A stretch of DNA of 64,000 bases. It comes from Rothia sp. SD9660Na. GTDB lineage: Bacteria > Actinomycetota > Actinomycetes > Actinomycetales > Micrococcaceae. The notes under the pieces are model-generated. The model saw only the letters and a program-made list of their open reading frames with translations, searched no databases and was not told the DNA's origin. The position numbers and the translations under genes were made by a program. The stretch spans positions 2,232,001 through 2,296,000 of the forward strand of contig NZ_CP125946.1 in the NCBI RefSeq assembly GCF_030064065.1, read 5' to 3'. Positions 53,032 through 61,512 of this stretch are shown in pieces; within the stretch, counting starts at the first letter, position 1, and every line of letters starts with the position of its first letter.

Positions 53032-54267
53032 TTAGCCGGCCCAGAGGGCGACGATACCGCTGAGGGACTTGTACCCCAGGTAGATGGTTAGCAGCCAGGA
53101 GACCCAACCGATAACAATCAGCCAGACGGGGTAGGCGTAGCCCTTAAGCAGGGTCTTGGCGCGGAAGGTTGCCACAAACAGCAGAACCGCAAAACCGACC
53201 GGCAGAATCAGACCGTTGACGGCACCTGCCACAATCAGCAGGGTGGCAGGGGCCTTACCCGCAATGATGAAGACAATGGTTGAGACCACGATGAAGCCGA
53301 TAGTCAGGGCGTTCTTGGCGGTCACGGAGGTCTTGGAGGAGGTCAGGAAGGACACCGAGGTGAAGGCCGCGCCAATCACCGACGAGATAGCTGCTCCCCA
53401 GAGAATCAGACCGAAGAGGCGGGTTCCTACGTCACCCGCTGCGATGCCGAAGGCCTGACCGGCGATGGACTTATCGGTATCGAGGGCAACGCCGGTAGCT
53501 ACCACGCCCAGAATTGCCAGGAAGAGCAGGAAGCGCATCACACCGGTGATGATAATGCCGGTGACGGATGAGCGGGAGATGTCCTTGACGTATTCGGTAC
53601 CTGAGATACCGGCGTCCAGCATACGGTGGGCACCGGCGTAGGTAATGTAACCGCCCACGGTGCCGCCAACCAGGGTGGTAATAACGGTGAAGTTCACTTC
53701 ACTGGGAGTGACGGTGTTTTTGAGGGCCTCACCGACGGGCGGGTTGGAGACGATTGCAACGTAGAGGGTTGCCAGAATCATGACGGCACCGAGGACGACG
53801 ACAATGCGATCCAGGGCTACACCGGCTCGTTTGGAGAGGAAGACGCCGATAGCGAGGACGGCGGTGACGATACCGCCGGTGGTGGCGTCCATGCCGAGCA
53901 TGGAGTTGAGGCCCAGGCCGCCGCCTGCGACGTTACCGACGTTGAAAACGAAGCCGCCGAGGGCTACCAGGATAGCGAGGAAGATGCCGAGACCGGGAAG
54001 GACGGAGTTGGCAAGTTCCTGGGCTTTCATGCCGGAGACGCCAATGACGCGCCAGACATTAAGCTGCACGGCGATGTCAATGAGAATCGACACCAGAATC
54101 GCAAAGGCGAAGGCTGCGCCCATCTGGTAGGTGAACTGGCCGGTCTGGGTGATGAAGCCGGGGCCGATGGCGCTGGTGGCCATGAGGAAGAGGGAGCCGA
54201 GTAGGGTGGTGCGGCGCCCCTTGGCGGCCTGGTCTTTGGGGGTGATCAGGGCGTTTGTGTCTGCCAT
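53032..54267 (-). CDS. NRAMP-fold transporter, probably for 5-oxoproline (YcsG-like)
   Basis: 411 residues, about 11 helices, NRAMP family. The metal-coordinating motifs are replaced: the TM1 position of DPGN reads GPGF (SAIGPGFITQTG), and the TM6 MPH position reads YAGAHRM. Such NRAMP relatives sit beside pxpA/B/C genes (YcsG in Bacillus) and are thought to carry the organic substrate rather than a metal. The ATG at 54267 follows AAGGAG. The promoter carries the GntR operator at 54341. Convergent with the GntR gene. Confidence 0.85.
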   Translation of the reverse strand: MADTNALITPKDQAAKGRRTTLLGSLFLMATSAIGPGFITQTGQFTYQMGAAFAFAILVSILIDIAVQLNVWRVIGVSGMKAQELANSVLPGLGIFLAILVALGGFVFNVGNVAGGGLGLNSMLGMDATTGGIVTAVLAIGVFLSKRAGVALDRIVVVLGAVMILATLYVAIVSNPPVGEALKNTVTPSEVNFTVITTLVGGTVGGYITYAGAHRMLDAGISGTEYVKDISRSSVTGIIITGVMRFLLFLAILGVVATGVALDTDKSIAGQAFGIAAGDVGTRLFGLILWGAAISSVIGAAFTSVSFLTSSKTSVTAKNALTIGFIVVSTIVFIIAGKAPATLLIVAGAVNGLILPVGFAVLLFVATFRAKTLLKGYAYPVWLIVIGWVSWLLTIYLGYKSLSGIVALWAG

Positions 54268-54340
54268 GTCTCTCCTTGGGGGTAGGAGCACGCGACGAGG
54301 CCGTCATAGTGCGTGCTAGGTCATAGACATAGATTACACA

Positions 54341-54353
54341 ATTGTTGAACAAT
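54341..54353. promoter_or_regulatory. GntR/FCD-type operator upstream of the NRAMP-like gene
   Basis: ATTGTTGAACAAT, identical over all 13 bases to the site upstream of pxpBC (48565-48577). It is 74 bp upstream of the transporter start. Shared sequence ties the two promoters to one regulator, most simply the GntR protein at 52267. Confidence 0.75.
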
Positions 54354-54375
54354 CGCAAGAGAAGAGCTCGCGCAC

Positions 54376-54440
54376 GTGCCACCTTAAAAGTGCAACTGCC
54401 CGTCACTTAGTGAAGGGCAGTTGCACTTCTAAGGGGGCAG
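54376..54440 (+). repeat. 65-bp palindrome, family 2, copy E
   Basis: Arms of 26 nt (54376-54401 and 54415-54440) are reverse complements with three mismatches. The core words are AAAAGTGCAACTGCCC and GGGCAGTTGCACTT, and the 13-nt loop is itself the palindrome TCACTTAGTGA. It overlaps the 3' end of the decayed anchor gene and marks the left border of the anchored-repeat transporter cassette. Confidence 0.88.
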
Positions 54441-54887
54441 ATTCGGCAAGGGGGTTAGCGCTGACGGCGGCGCAGCGTCAGGACGCCCGCCCCCAGTGCC
54501 AGCCGCACCGTCATCGCCAGTCGCGCGGACACCGTCCGCCTGCTTCCCTGCCTCGGGCAGCGGGGCGCTGTAGTAGACGTCGAACCCGTAGACCCTGGGG
54601 TCGGTAAAGACCCAGTTAGCATGGGCGTGGGTAGCGAAATCAATGTCGATGGTGGCGCCCTTGGTAGCACCGTCCGGAGCCTCAACCGGCACCAAGTGCA
54701 GGGTAACCGGTCCGGCCAGCTGGGCGTAGTCAACGCCCTGAGTGTTCCAGCCGGGCCAGAAAATACCGGCCTGCTGGGTCTGGGGCAGACCGTATAACTC
54801 GCTACCGGCCTCACCCAGGAAGTCCAACTCGGGGGCCATCATCTGCTCCTGGCGGGCGTCGGGCAGGGGCTGGGCGGGGCCGCGGGG
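54429..54887 (-). pseudogene. Decayed choice-of-anchor M surface protein
   Basis: The open stretch encodes one actinobacterial surface-repeat domain (LPDARQEQ..., ELDFLGEAGSELYGLPQTQQ, WPGWNTQG, HAHANWVF) like those at 55061 and 58738. It lacks a signal peptide, and an in-frame TAG at 54888-54890 cuts it off upstream. The C-terminal membrane anchor (RLALGAGVLTLRRRQR) is still encoded but in another frame, so there is also a frameshift near 54500-54530. It is opposite in strand to the intact cassette and abuts palindrome E. Confidence 0.75.
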
Positions 54888-54992
54888 CTAACGGTCAGCT
54901 CCGGCTACACCGGGGCGGACGGACTTGGGTCTGAATTGCGGTCTTTCTAGTATGTGCGGGTTGGGTGGCGAGAAGACCACCCATAATTTGAG

Positions 54993-55005
54993 AATGATTA
55001 TCATT
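54993..55005. promoter_or_regulatory. Fur/Zur-type metal box upstream of the anchored-repeat cassette
   Basis: AATGATTATCATT is a perfect 13-bp palindrome, within GAGAATGATTATCATTACC, close to the classical Fur-family 19-mer. It lies 55 bp upstream of the first surface-protein gene of a metal-type ABC cassette. Zur is the likeliest ligand, given the ZnuABC-like transporter; Fur or a manganese regulator is possible. Confidence 0.75.
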
Positions 55006-55060
55006 ACCGATATCCTATGTGTCAAGAAAAGCCAAACAACACACAGCTAGAGAGCACACC

Positions 55061-57160
55061 ATGAACCAGTTCCCCCGCGCCCTCTCGGTCGCAGCCCTTT
55101 CCGTGGCCCTGCTTACAGGCCCCCTAACCGCCTCACCCGCAGTAGCCGAGCAGGAGCGTCCTACCCCTACCGCTAGCCAGGCAGCCCCCACCGTAGGCGA
55201 AGAAGCTGCGGCGCGCACCATCCTCACCGTTGAGCACACCGACGCCCTGGCCATGGCTCTAGCCGACGGCCAGCTAGACCTCTTCACCTACGCCGACCTA
55301 CCCGGTGCCCCGCGCACCCGCCTGGACCCCGCTCAGACAGTCTTCAACCTGCAAGACCGTGCGGAAACCAGGGTCAGCGTGCCCGCAGGGTTCGATTTTT
55401 TGGGCCCTGAGGGTTCAACAATCTGGTTAGCTCCCCAAACCCAGGTAGCCGGGGTGCTCTGGCCCGGCTGGAACACCGAGGGGATCCACCCCGGTGAGCT
55501 ATACGGCGACAAGCTGACCCTAGAACTCATAAAAACCAAGGCTCCCGAGGGCGGTGCGGTTGATGTTTTCCAGTCCTCCCCCTTTGGCACCGAGCGAGTC
55601 TTTAGCTCCCGCGAGAAGCTGCCTGCCCTGCAGCAGCCGGTTGGCTCCCATGTGCACGCCAACTGGGCTTTCACCGCCACCGGCACCTACGAACTCACCT
55701 TCCGCGCCAGCGCCACTCGGGCGGACGGCACCCCCGTCAGTACCGAGCAGACCTACACCTTTGTGGTGGGGCAGCTCCCCGCCAAACTAGGTGGGTCGGC
55801 CGAGCTAGACCAGCCGACCGCCACTCCCTCCCCTAGCGCGGTGCCCGAGGCACCTTCATCTACTAGCCCCGAGCCCAGTGCACCTGCACCGGTAGAGACA
55901 ACCGAAGCAGCGGCGGCCGCACCGGAGCAGGCCCCTACCTACGCCCCCCTCAACCCGGCGCCAGCCCCCGGCAGTGCCCAGGAAAGCACCACCGCCCAGA
56001 CCAGCCAGCAGCATGCGGCCCCGGCTGTGGGAAGCAGTAACCAGGTTCACCGGGCACCGGCCGCCCAGAACCCAGCTCAGCAGCACCCCGCCCAGCAACA
56101 CTCAGCGGCAGGCGGTAGCGGGAGCACCGCGCCCCAGCAGTGCATGGCCACCGAAGAGCTGGTCAAACCTGCCGAGCAGGCCCAGCAGGGTGAGGCAGGT
56201 ACGGCTAACAGAGCGTCCGTGCGTACCCTGGATAAGCCCGCCTTCACTATCCAAAAAGCCGTCAACACAAGCACCAACAAAGCCACCAGCGGCCACTTCG
56301 ACTTCGGGGCGGTACTGAGCGGCGGCAGCCTCTCGGCCCAGGTCAAGGACGACCGCACCTCCCCCGCCACCTGGAAGCAGCCCGGCGCCCTGACCTTTGT
56401 GCTGGGTGACAGCGCCAAGACCACCATGCCCGGCGGCCTGGGCCATATCGCCCCGGCAGGTGCCGAGGTCTACCTGATTGGGGCAACCCAGCAGGCCACC
56501 GTGCCCTGGGTCGGCTGGAACACCCAGAACCCTGAACTCGTTGCCCAGGCCTCCGGCCCAGCATCCCTCACCCTGACCGACCTGCAGGGCCCGGGTAGGC
56601 TGTCGGTCTTCCTCTCCGGCAACTTTGGATCAGCTGGGACCACCGTCTTTAACGGGGTGGGAGACTCCTTCTCGGTTCCGCTCAACACCCACCAGCACGC
56701 CAACTGGGTCTTCACCACCCCCGGCGTCTACTCCGCAACCCTCACCTGGTCTGTGCCGCTCAAGAGCGGCGGGCAGGTTTCGGCCAGCGGCACCCTGAAT
56801 TTTGAGGTAGGTGATATTGCTCGGGCTGAACAGCAGCCCCAGCAGCAGGACGCCGGTAGCGGCTCTAGTTCCAAGGCCCCCGCAGGTGGTGGGCAGGGCT
56901 CTGTCGATAGTGCCACCGGCCTGGTCACTCGACCCGACGGCTCCCAGGTGCGCATTGTGGGTAAGACCGCCGATGGGCGCGACTGCACCCTGAGCGAGGA
57001 CGAACTCGCCAAGGCCCAGCAGGCTTCAGCCCGGGGCGAGCTGGCCTACACCGGCACCTCATCGGCTGGCACCCTCGCCGCAGCCGGTGGCCTGGCCCTG
57101 CTGGCCGGGGCGGGCGTCCTGCTCTTTGTCCGTCGCCGTTCTGCCCGCCGTGCAGCCTAG
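55061..57160 (+). CDS. Wall-anchored repeat protein of the ABC cassette (TIGR03773 type)
   Basis: 699 residues with a signal peptide (SVAALSVALLTGPLTASPAVA). Two choice-of-anchor M repeats follow, each with the pattern DFLGPEG..IWLAPQTQ / WPGWNTE / HVHANWAF and VYLIGATQQ / WVGWNTQ / HQHANWVF, separated by a Pro/Ala/Gln-rich spacer. The end is a sortase signal: LAYTG, hydrophobic helix, RRRSARR. LAYTG fits the class E LAxTG motif. The His-rich segments and the metal-type transporter suggest it captures a metal or metal complex at the surface. Start ATG 55061 begins the signal peptide; the frame is open back to 55019. Confidence 0.87.
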   Translation: MNQFPRALSVAALSVALLTGPLTASPAVAEQERPTPTASQAAPTVGEEAAARTILTVEHTDALAMALADGQLDLFTYADLPGAPRTRLDPAQTVFNLQDRAETRVSVPAGFDFLGPEGSTIWLAPQTQVAGVLWPGWNTEGIHPGELYGDKLTLELIKTKAPEGGAVDVFQSSPFGTERVFSSREKLPALQQPVGSHVHANWAFTATGTYELTFRASATRADGTPVSTEQTYTFVVGQLPAKLGGSAELDQPTATPSPSAVPEAPSSTSPEPSAPAPVETTEAAAAAPEQAPTYAPLNPAPAPGSAQESTTAQTSQQHAAPAVGSSNQVHRAPAAQNPAQQHPAQQHSAAGGSGSTAPQQCMATEELVKPAEQAQQGEAGTANRASVRTLDKPAFTIQKAVNTSTNKATSGHFDFGAVLSGGSLSAQVKDDRTSPATWKQPGALTFVLGDSAKTTMPGGLGHIAPAGAEVYLIGATQQATVPWVGWNTQNPELVAQASGPASLTLTDLQGPGRLSVFLSGNFGSAGTTVFNGVGDSFSVPLNTHQHANWVFTTPGVYSATLTWSVPLKSGGQVSASGTLNFEVGDIARAEQQPQQQDAGSGSSSKAPAGGGQGSVDSATGLVTRPDGSQVRIVGKTADGRDCTLSEDELAKAQQASARGELAYTGTSSAGTLAAAGGLALLAGAGVLLFVRRRSARRAA

Positions 57161-58724
57161 CCGCATTCACCGCTGGGCCCCACTCCTACTGACCGCCCTG
57201 ATAGCCCTTACCGGCTGTGGCAGTGCAGGGGAGCGGAGCCAGGAGGGCCTGCAGGTGGTGGCTTCCACCCCTATATTGGCCGACCTGGCCTCGGCCGTTG
57301 CCGGGGACAGGGCCCAGGTGACCTCCCTGGTACCAGCCGGGGCTGACCCCCACACCTACGAGCCCTCCCTGCGCGATGTTCGCGACGTAGCCTACGCCGA
57401 CGTAGCCTTCACCAACGGCCTGCTGTTGGAGCAGCAGAAGCTGGTACGCATGGTTGACGCCAACCTGCCCGAGGGGGCGCTTTCGGTGGCGGTTGCCGAA
57501 GAGATTGAGAGCTACGGGGGCAGCCTGATTCCGATTGTTGAGGATGCCTCCCTCGACTCCATCTGGCTGGGCCTGCGCACTTCCGGCGCCCCGCGCGATG
57601 CCGACCTGGGTCGCGATACCTCGGTCACCTTCAGGGCCACTGCCGCCAGCGGGCCGGGCCAGCTGGCCGCCTTTATTACCGGCGCCTTTGGGTCGGTTGA
57701 GAAGGTGGCGGACTCCGGTGCCGACGGCGACAGGTCGGCGGGAAACCTGGGGGAAACCTCCCTTCCCCTTCAGGCCCATACCCATCTCTCATGGGCATAT
57801 ACTCAACCAGGTATATACTCCCTGGAGCTTGAAGCTCAGGCCCGCGGCGCTGACGGCGCGACCCTGGACGGCCTCACCGACGTCCGCCCAACCACCGTGC
57901 ACTTTGCCGTCGGCGTCTCACCCGACATCCAGGCGCGCGCCCTACAGGAGGCCACCGGCCAGCCCGTCACCGTCCTCGATGCCGGGCATGCCGACCTCAC
58001 CGCCCAGCTCGACACCGGCCGCTTGGTGATTCGCACCGACTCCGACGGGCAGGTCACCGAATACGATCCCGCCAGCACCGTCATTGCGGTACCTTCCCGC
58101 ACCCTGCAGGAGCTCCCCGCCGGGCCCCAGTACCGCTTCCTCGGCAAGCCCGGCGACCAGGTCTACCTGCTGGCCCAGGCGGTGCTGGGCAAGCACGTCC
58201 ACGGGGAAATCGACCCCCACATCTGGCACTCGGTACCCAACGCCATGGCCGCTGCCCAGCTCATACGCGACAGCCTCACTGCCGCCGACCCCGCCGGGGC
58301 AGCCACCTACCGGGCAAACACCGAAGCCCTGCTCACCGAACTGGAAGATACCGACCGGGAACTCCACCGCATCTACGGCCAGCTCCCCGACACCGCCAAG
58401 AACCTGGTCACCACCCACGACGGCTACCGCTACCTAGCCTCAACCTACAGGCTCACCGTCGCCGGGTACGTCTCCCCCGGCGCGGGCGTAGAACCCAGCA
58501 TCCAGCAGCGCGAGCGCCTACGCCGCACCATCAACGACCTGGCCGTGCCCGCCCTCTACACTGAGCGCGGGTCGATGAACAGGACGCCGGTGCTCCAGCA
58601 GGTAGGCAAGGAGACCGGGGTGCGGGTCTGCGAGCTCTACTCCGACTCCCTCGATACAGATGCCCCCAGCTACTCCCAGATGATGCTGGCCAACGCGCAG
58701 GCCATTACCGACTGTTCCACCTAG
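57150..58724 (+). CDS. Substrate-binding lipoprotein with inserted surface repeat (TIGR03772 type)
   Basis: About 524 residues starting at GTG 57150, which overlaps the previous gene. A lipobox (TALIALTGC) is followed by a ZnuA/TroA N-lobe with the metal-ligand region GADPHTYEPS. A choice-of-anchor M-like domain (residues about 125-295: WLGLRTSGAP, HTHLSWAYTQPGIYSLEL, and a second partial YRFLGKPGDQVYLLAQ) interrupts it. The ligand regions EIDPHIW and VTTHDGYRYLAS then resume the fold. The insertion is characteristic of anchored-repeat ABC systems. It is a membrane-tethered receptor for a divalent metal or metal carrier. Confidence 0.85.
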   Translation: MQPSRIHRWAPLLLTALIALTGCGSAGERSQEGLQVVASTPILADLASAVAGDRAQVTSLVPAGADPHTYEPSLRDVRDVAYADVAFTNGLLLEQQKLVRMVDANLPEGALSVAVAEEIESYGGSLIPIVEDASLDSIWLGLRTSGAPRDADLGRDTSVTFRATAASGPGQLAAFITGAFGSVEKVADSGADGDRSAGNLGETSLPLQAHTHLSWAYTQPGIYSLELEAQARGADGATLDGLTDVRPTTVHFAVGVSPDIQARALQEATGQPVTVLDAGHADLTAQLDTGRLVIRTDSDGQVTEYDPASTVIAVPSRTLQELPAGPQYRFLGKPGDQVYLLAQAVLGKHVHGEIDPHIWHSVPNAMAAAQLIRDSLTAADPAGAATYRANTEALLTELEDTDRELHRIYGQLPDTAKNLVTTHDGYRYLASTYRLTVAGYVSPGAGVEPSIQQRERLRRTINDLAVPALYTERGSMNRTPVLQQVGKETGVRVCELYSDSLDTDAPSYSQMMLANAQAITDCST

Positions 58725-58737
58725 GACAAGGATTTCC

Positions 58738-59775
58738 ATGAAAGTCTCTCCCCGATTCACTACCACCCTGGCCCTGGCAGCCCTGCTGGTGCCGGCGTCC
58801 GCGCTGGCCCCCGCAGCCTACGCGGCCGAAGAGAACAAGAGCGCCGAAGAGCGCGCCCTGGAGCAAACCCTCTCACCCGACGAGCCGGTCGTTAGCGGCC
58901 AGCACGAGATTGCCGCCGGGCACGTCGATATGGGCCCGGCCTTCGTTGAGGGTTCCTGGGAACTCATGTTCCGCGACGATTCAACCGCCGAGCCGGTCTG
59001 GCGCGACCCTGCCGAGGTGGTGCTGCGCGGTAACGACACCGCCATGATGGCCGTGCCCGATGACCCCCGCTACTCCTTTGTGCAGGCCTCCCCCGGGGAG
59101 CAGGTCTACGTGATTCCGCAGACCGAACTGGCCGGGGTGGTCTGGCCCGGCTGGAACACCCAGAACCCCCAGGTGGTGGAACGCCTGGGTCGCGGCGTTA
59201 CCTTCACCCTTGAGGCGGTAGAGGGCCCCGGCGGGTTCTCCATGTACCTGGAAAACGGCACCTTCGGGGCGCCGGAAGTGCTGTGGACCTCCGATACCAC
59301 CGACCCCCAGGACATCTTCGTTGAGCCCAACGTGCACACTCACGCCAACTGGGTCTTCACCGCCCCCGGCGCCTACTACCTGACCGTGCGCGCCCACGCT
59401 GAGCTGGCCGACGGCACCGTCGTCAGCGACACCGCCCGCCTGCTCTTCGCCGTCGGCTCGACCGTGACTAACGAGCAGGTCTTTGCCGGGGCGGACGCCC
59501 TCGGGGCAGTTGACAAGGGCAGCACAGGGGACGAGAGCCAGGAGAAAGACCATGACGCGAGCGCCCAGGCAACCGAGGCATCCTCCACCGCAGCAGCTAG
59601 CGGCTCAAGCACGAACAGTGAAACAGGGAATAGCGGCTCACCCCTGCCGGTTGGCCTCATAGCCGGTGGTGGCGCGGTCCTCCTGGCCCTCATCGTCGGT
59701 GGTGTTCTCCTAGCCCGCCGCTCCGCAGCCGCTAAGGCTGAAGCCTTCAAAGACTTCACCGGGGGCAGGGCATGA
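58738..59775 (+). CDS. Membrane-anchored single-repeat surface protein (TIGR03769 type)
   Basis: 345 residues: signal peptide (LALAALLVPASALAPAAYA), one choice-of-anchor M repeat (RYSFVQASPGEQVYVIPQTE, WPGWNTQ, HTHANWVFTAPGAYYLTV), a Ser/Thr-rich linker, and a C-terminal helix (GLIAGGGAVLLALIVGGVLL) with Arg/Lys-rich tail. There is no LPxTG-like motif, so it is membrane-held, unlike the LAYTG protein upstream. It starts 13 bp after the binding protein and overlaps the ATPase start by 4 bp. Confidence 0.85.
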   Translation: MKVSPRFTTTLALAALLVPASALAPAAYAAEENKSAEERALEQTLSPDEPVVSGQHEIAAGHVDMGPAFVEGSWELMFRDDSTAEPVWRDPAEVVLRGNDTAMMAVPDDPRYSFVQASPGEQVYVIPQTELAGVVWPGWNTQNPQVVERLGRGVTFTLEAVEGPGGFSMYLENGTFGAPEVLWTSDTTDPQDIFVEPNVHTHANWVFTAPGAYYLTVRAHAELADGTVVSDTARLLFAVGSTVTNEQVFAGADALGAVDKGSTGDESQEKDHDASAQATEASSTAAASGSSTNSETGNSGSPLPVGLIAGGGAVLLALIVGGVLLARRSAAAKAEAFKDFTGGRA

Positions 59776-60551
59776 CTGCCGCCTCACCTGCCCCCGTCCA
59801 AGAAACCGGCGCAGTGGCGTCCGCCCCCACCGTCACCATCACCGACCTGCACGCAGGCTACCCGGGGCGGCCCGTCCTCACCGGCCTCAACCTAACCCTG
59901 CACCCCGGCGAATTTGTCGGGCTGATCGGGGCAAACGGCGCAGGTAAAACCACCCTGCTGCGCTCCCTGCTCGGGCTCGTGCCGAGCACTCAGGGGCGCA
60001 TCGATATTCTCGGCGAACCGCCCCTCAAAGCCCGCACCCACATCGGCTACGTGCCCCAAAAACACCTCTTCCAGTGGGACTTCCCCATCACCGTCGAAAA
60101 CGTCGTCATGAGCGGGCGCACCCGCACCATCGGCTGGTTCCGCCGCCCCCGACGCGCCGACTGGCAGGCGGTCTACTCCGCCCTTAACAAGGCAGAGCTG
60201 ACCGGTCTCAAAGACCGGCCAGTGGGCGAACTCTCCGGCGGGCAAAAGCAGCGGGTCCTGCTGGCCCGCGCCCTGGCGTCCGCACCCAAACTCTTACTTC
60301 TCGACGAACCCTTCACCGGCGTGGACGCCCCCACCCAGGACTCCCTCAACCGCCTCTATCGGGCGCTAGCCGCCGAGGGCATGACCATTCTGATGTCCAC
60401 CCACGACATGGTCGCCGCCCGTACCTGGTGCTCCCGCATTGTCGGGGTGCGCGGCCACCTCGCCGTGGACGTCCCCGCCCAGCAGCACAGCATCGAAGAA
60501 CTCTACGCCTTCCTGCACGGGCAGCACGAAGGGTGTGAACGAGCCCTATGA
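59772..60551 (+). CDS. ABC transporter ATPase of the anchored-repeat system (TIGR03771 type)
   Basis: 259 residues. Walker A GANGAGKTT, signature LSGGQKQR, Walker B LLLLDEPFTGVD and H-loop STHD are intact. YVPQKHLFQWDFPITVENVV is the Q-loop region of the zinc/manganese uptake ABC class. Start and stop overlap the neighbours by 4 bp each (ATGA), so it is stoichiometrically coupled to the permease. Confidence 0.93.
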   Translation: MTAASPAPVQETGAVASAPTVTITDLHAGYPGRPVLTGLNLTLHPGEFVGLIGANGAGKTTLLRSLLGLVPSTQGRIDILGEPPLKARTHIGYVPQKHLFQWDFPITVENVVMSGRTRTIGWFRRPRRADWQAVYSALNKAELTGLKDRPVGELSGGQKQRVLLARALASAPKLLLLDEPFTGVDAPTQDSLNRLYRALAAEGMTILMSTHDMVAARTWCSRIVGVRGHLAVDVPAQQHSIEELYAFLHGQHEGCERAL

Positions 60552-61411
60552 TTACTCCTTACGAATTTATCCAAGACCTTTTCAACCCCAACCTGGCTTT
60601 CTTGGCGCGAGCGCTGGCGGCGGTCGTCCTTGCCTCCCTGATTACCGGACTGGTGGGCTGCCATGTGGTCATGCGCGGCATGGTTTTCATCGGTGACGCT
60701 GTTGCCCACTCCGTCTTCCCCGGCCTGGCGGTTGCCTTTGTGGTGGGCGGGTCACTGGTGGTGGGTGGCCTGGTGGCAGGCGTCATCACCGCTATTTTGG
60801 TAGCGATTTTTAGCCAGAACCAGAAGCTCAAAGAGGACTCGGTCATCGGTATTTTCTTTGCCGGGTCCTTCGCCCTGGGTATCACCATTATTTCCCTGGC
60901 GCCTGGCTACTCGGGGTCGGTGCAGGACTTTTTGTTCGGTTCCATTGTGGGTATTTCGGGGGCGGACGTCGCCCAGGCGGCGGGCATTGCGGCTGTACTG
61001 GCGCTTGTGTTGGGGCTCTTCCATAAGGAAATTGTGGCGGTGTCGCTCGATAAGGAGAGCGCCAAAGCTGCGGGTCTGCCGGTGCTGGCCCTGGATATCT
61101 TGCTCTATGTGGTGGTCACCGTATCTGTTGTGATTTCCCTTCAGACCCTGGGCAATGTGCTGGTGCTGGCCCTGCTGGTGGTTCCGGCGGCGAGCGCCCG
61201 TCTGCTCTGTTCTACCCTGGGGCGCATGATGGTCTGTGCACCGGCCTTCGGGGCGGTGACATCCACGGTGGGGCTTTATCTTTCCTGGGCTTTCAACCTG
61301 CCTACCGGCGGCGTCATCGTGCTGACCATGATTGCCGGGTTCCTGCTCTGCTGGGCAGCTAGTCGGGTACTTCACGGCCGCTTCCCCCTGAAAAGTGCAA
61401 GATCCCGTTAA
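60548..61411 (+). CDS. ABC-3-type permease of the anchored-repeat system (TIGR03770 type)
   Basis: 287 residues, 8-9 helices, ABC-3 family (ZnuB/MntB/TroC). GCHVVMRGMVFIGDAVAHSVFPG and SLDKESAKAAGLPV are typical of metal permeases, as is LVVPAASARLL. Overlaps the ATPase by 4 bp. Its last ten codons and the TAA stop fall inside palindrome copy F. Confidence 0.92.
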   Translation: MITPYEFIQDLFNPNLAFLARALAAVVLASLITGLVGCHVVMRGMVFIGDAVAHSVFPGLAVAFVVGGSLVVGGLVAGVITAILVAIFSQNQKLKEDSVIGIFFAGSFALGITIISLAPGYSGSVQDFLFGSIVGISGADVAQAAGIAAVLALVLGLFHKEIVAVSLDKESAKAAGLPVLALDILLYVVVTVSVVISLQTLGNVLVLALLVVPAASARLLCSTLGRMMVCAPAFGAVTSTVGLYLSWAFNLPTGGVIVLTMIAGFLLCWAASRVLHGRFPLKSARSR

Positions 61412-61445
61412 AAAGTGACAGGCACATGCACTTTTCCGGGGGCAT
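61381..61445 (+). repeat. 65-bp palindrome, family 2, copy F
   Basis: Aligns without gaps to copy E: AAAAGTGCAA near the left, CCCGT in the middle, AGTGA, TGCACTT and GGGGGCA at the right. Pairing is weaker than in E (CCCCC..AAAAGTGCA with TGCACTTTT..GGGGG). It overlaps the stop codon of the permease gene and marks the right border of the cassette. Confidence 0.75.
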
Positions 61446-61512
61446 CTTTTGCAGGGGAGTTCGCCCTCTGCATAGCGAGTATGGTAAGTACTAGCCCCAA
61501 GCAGGAACCTGT

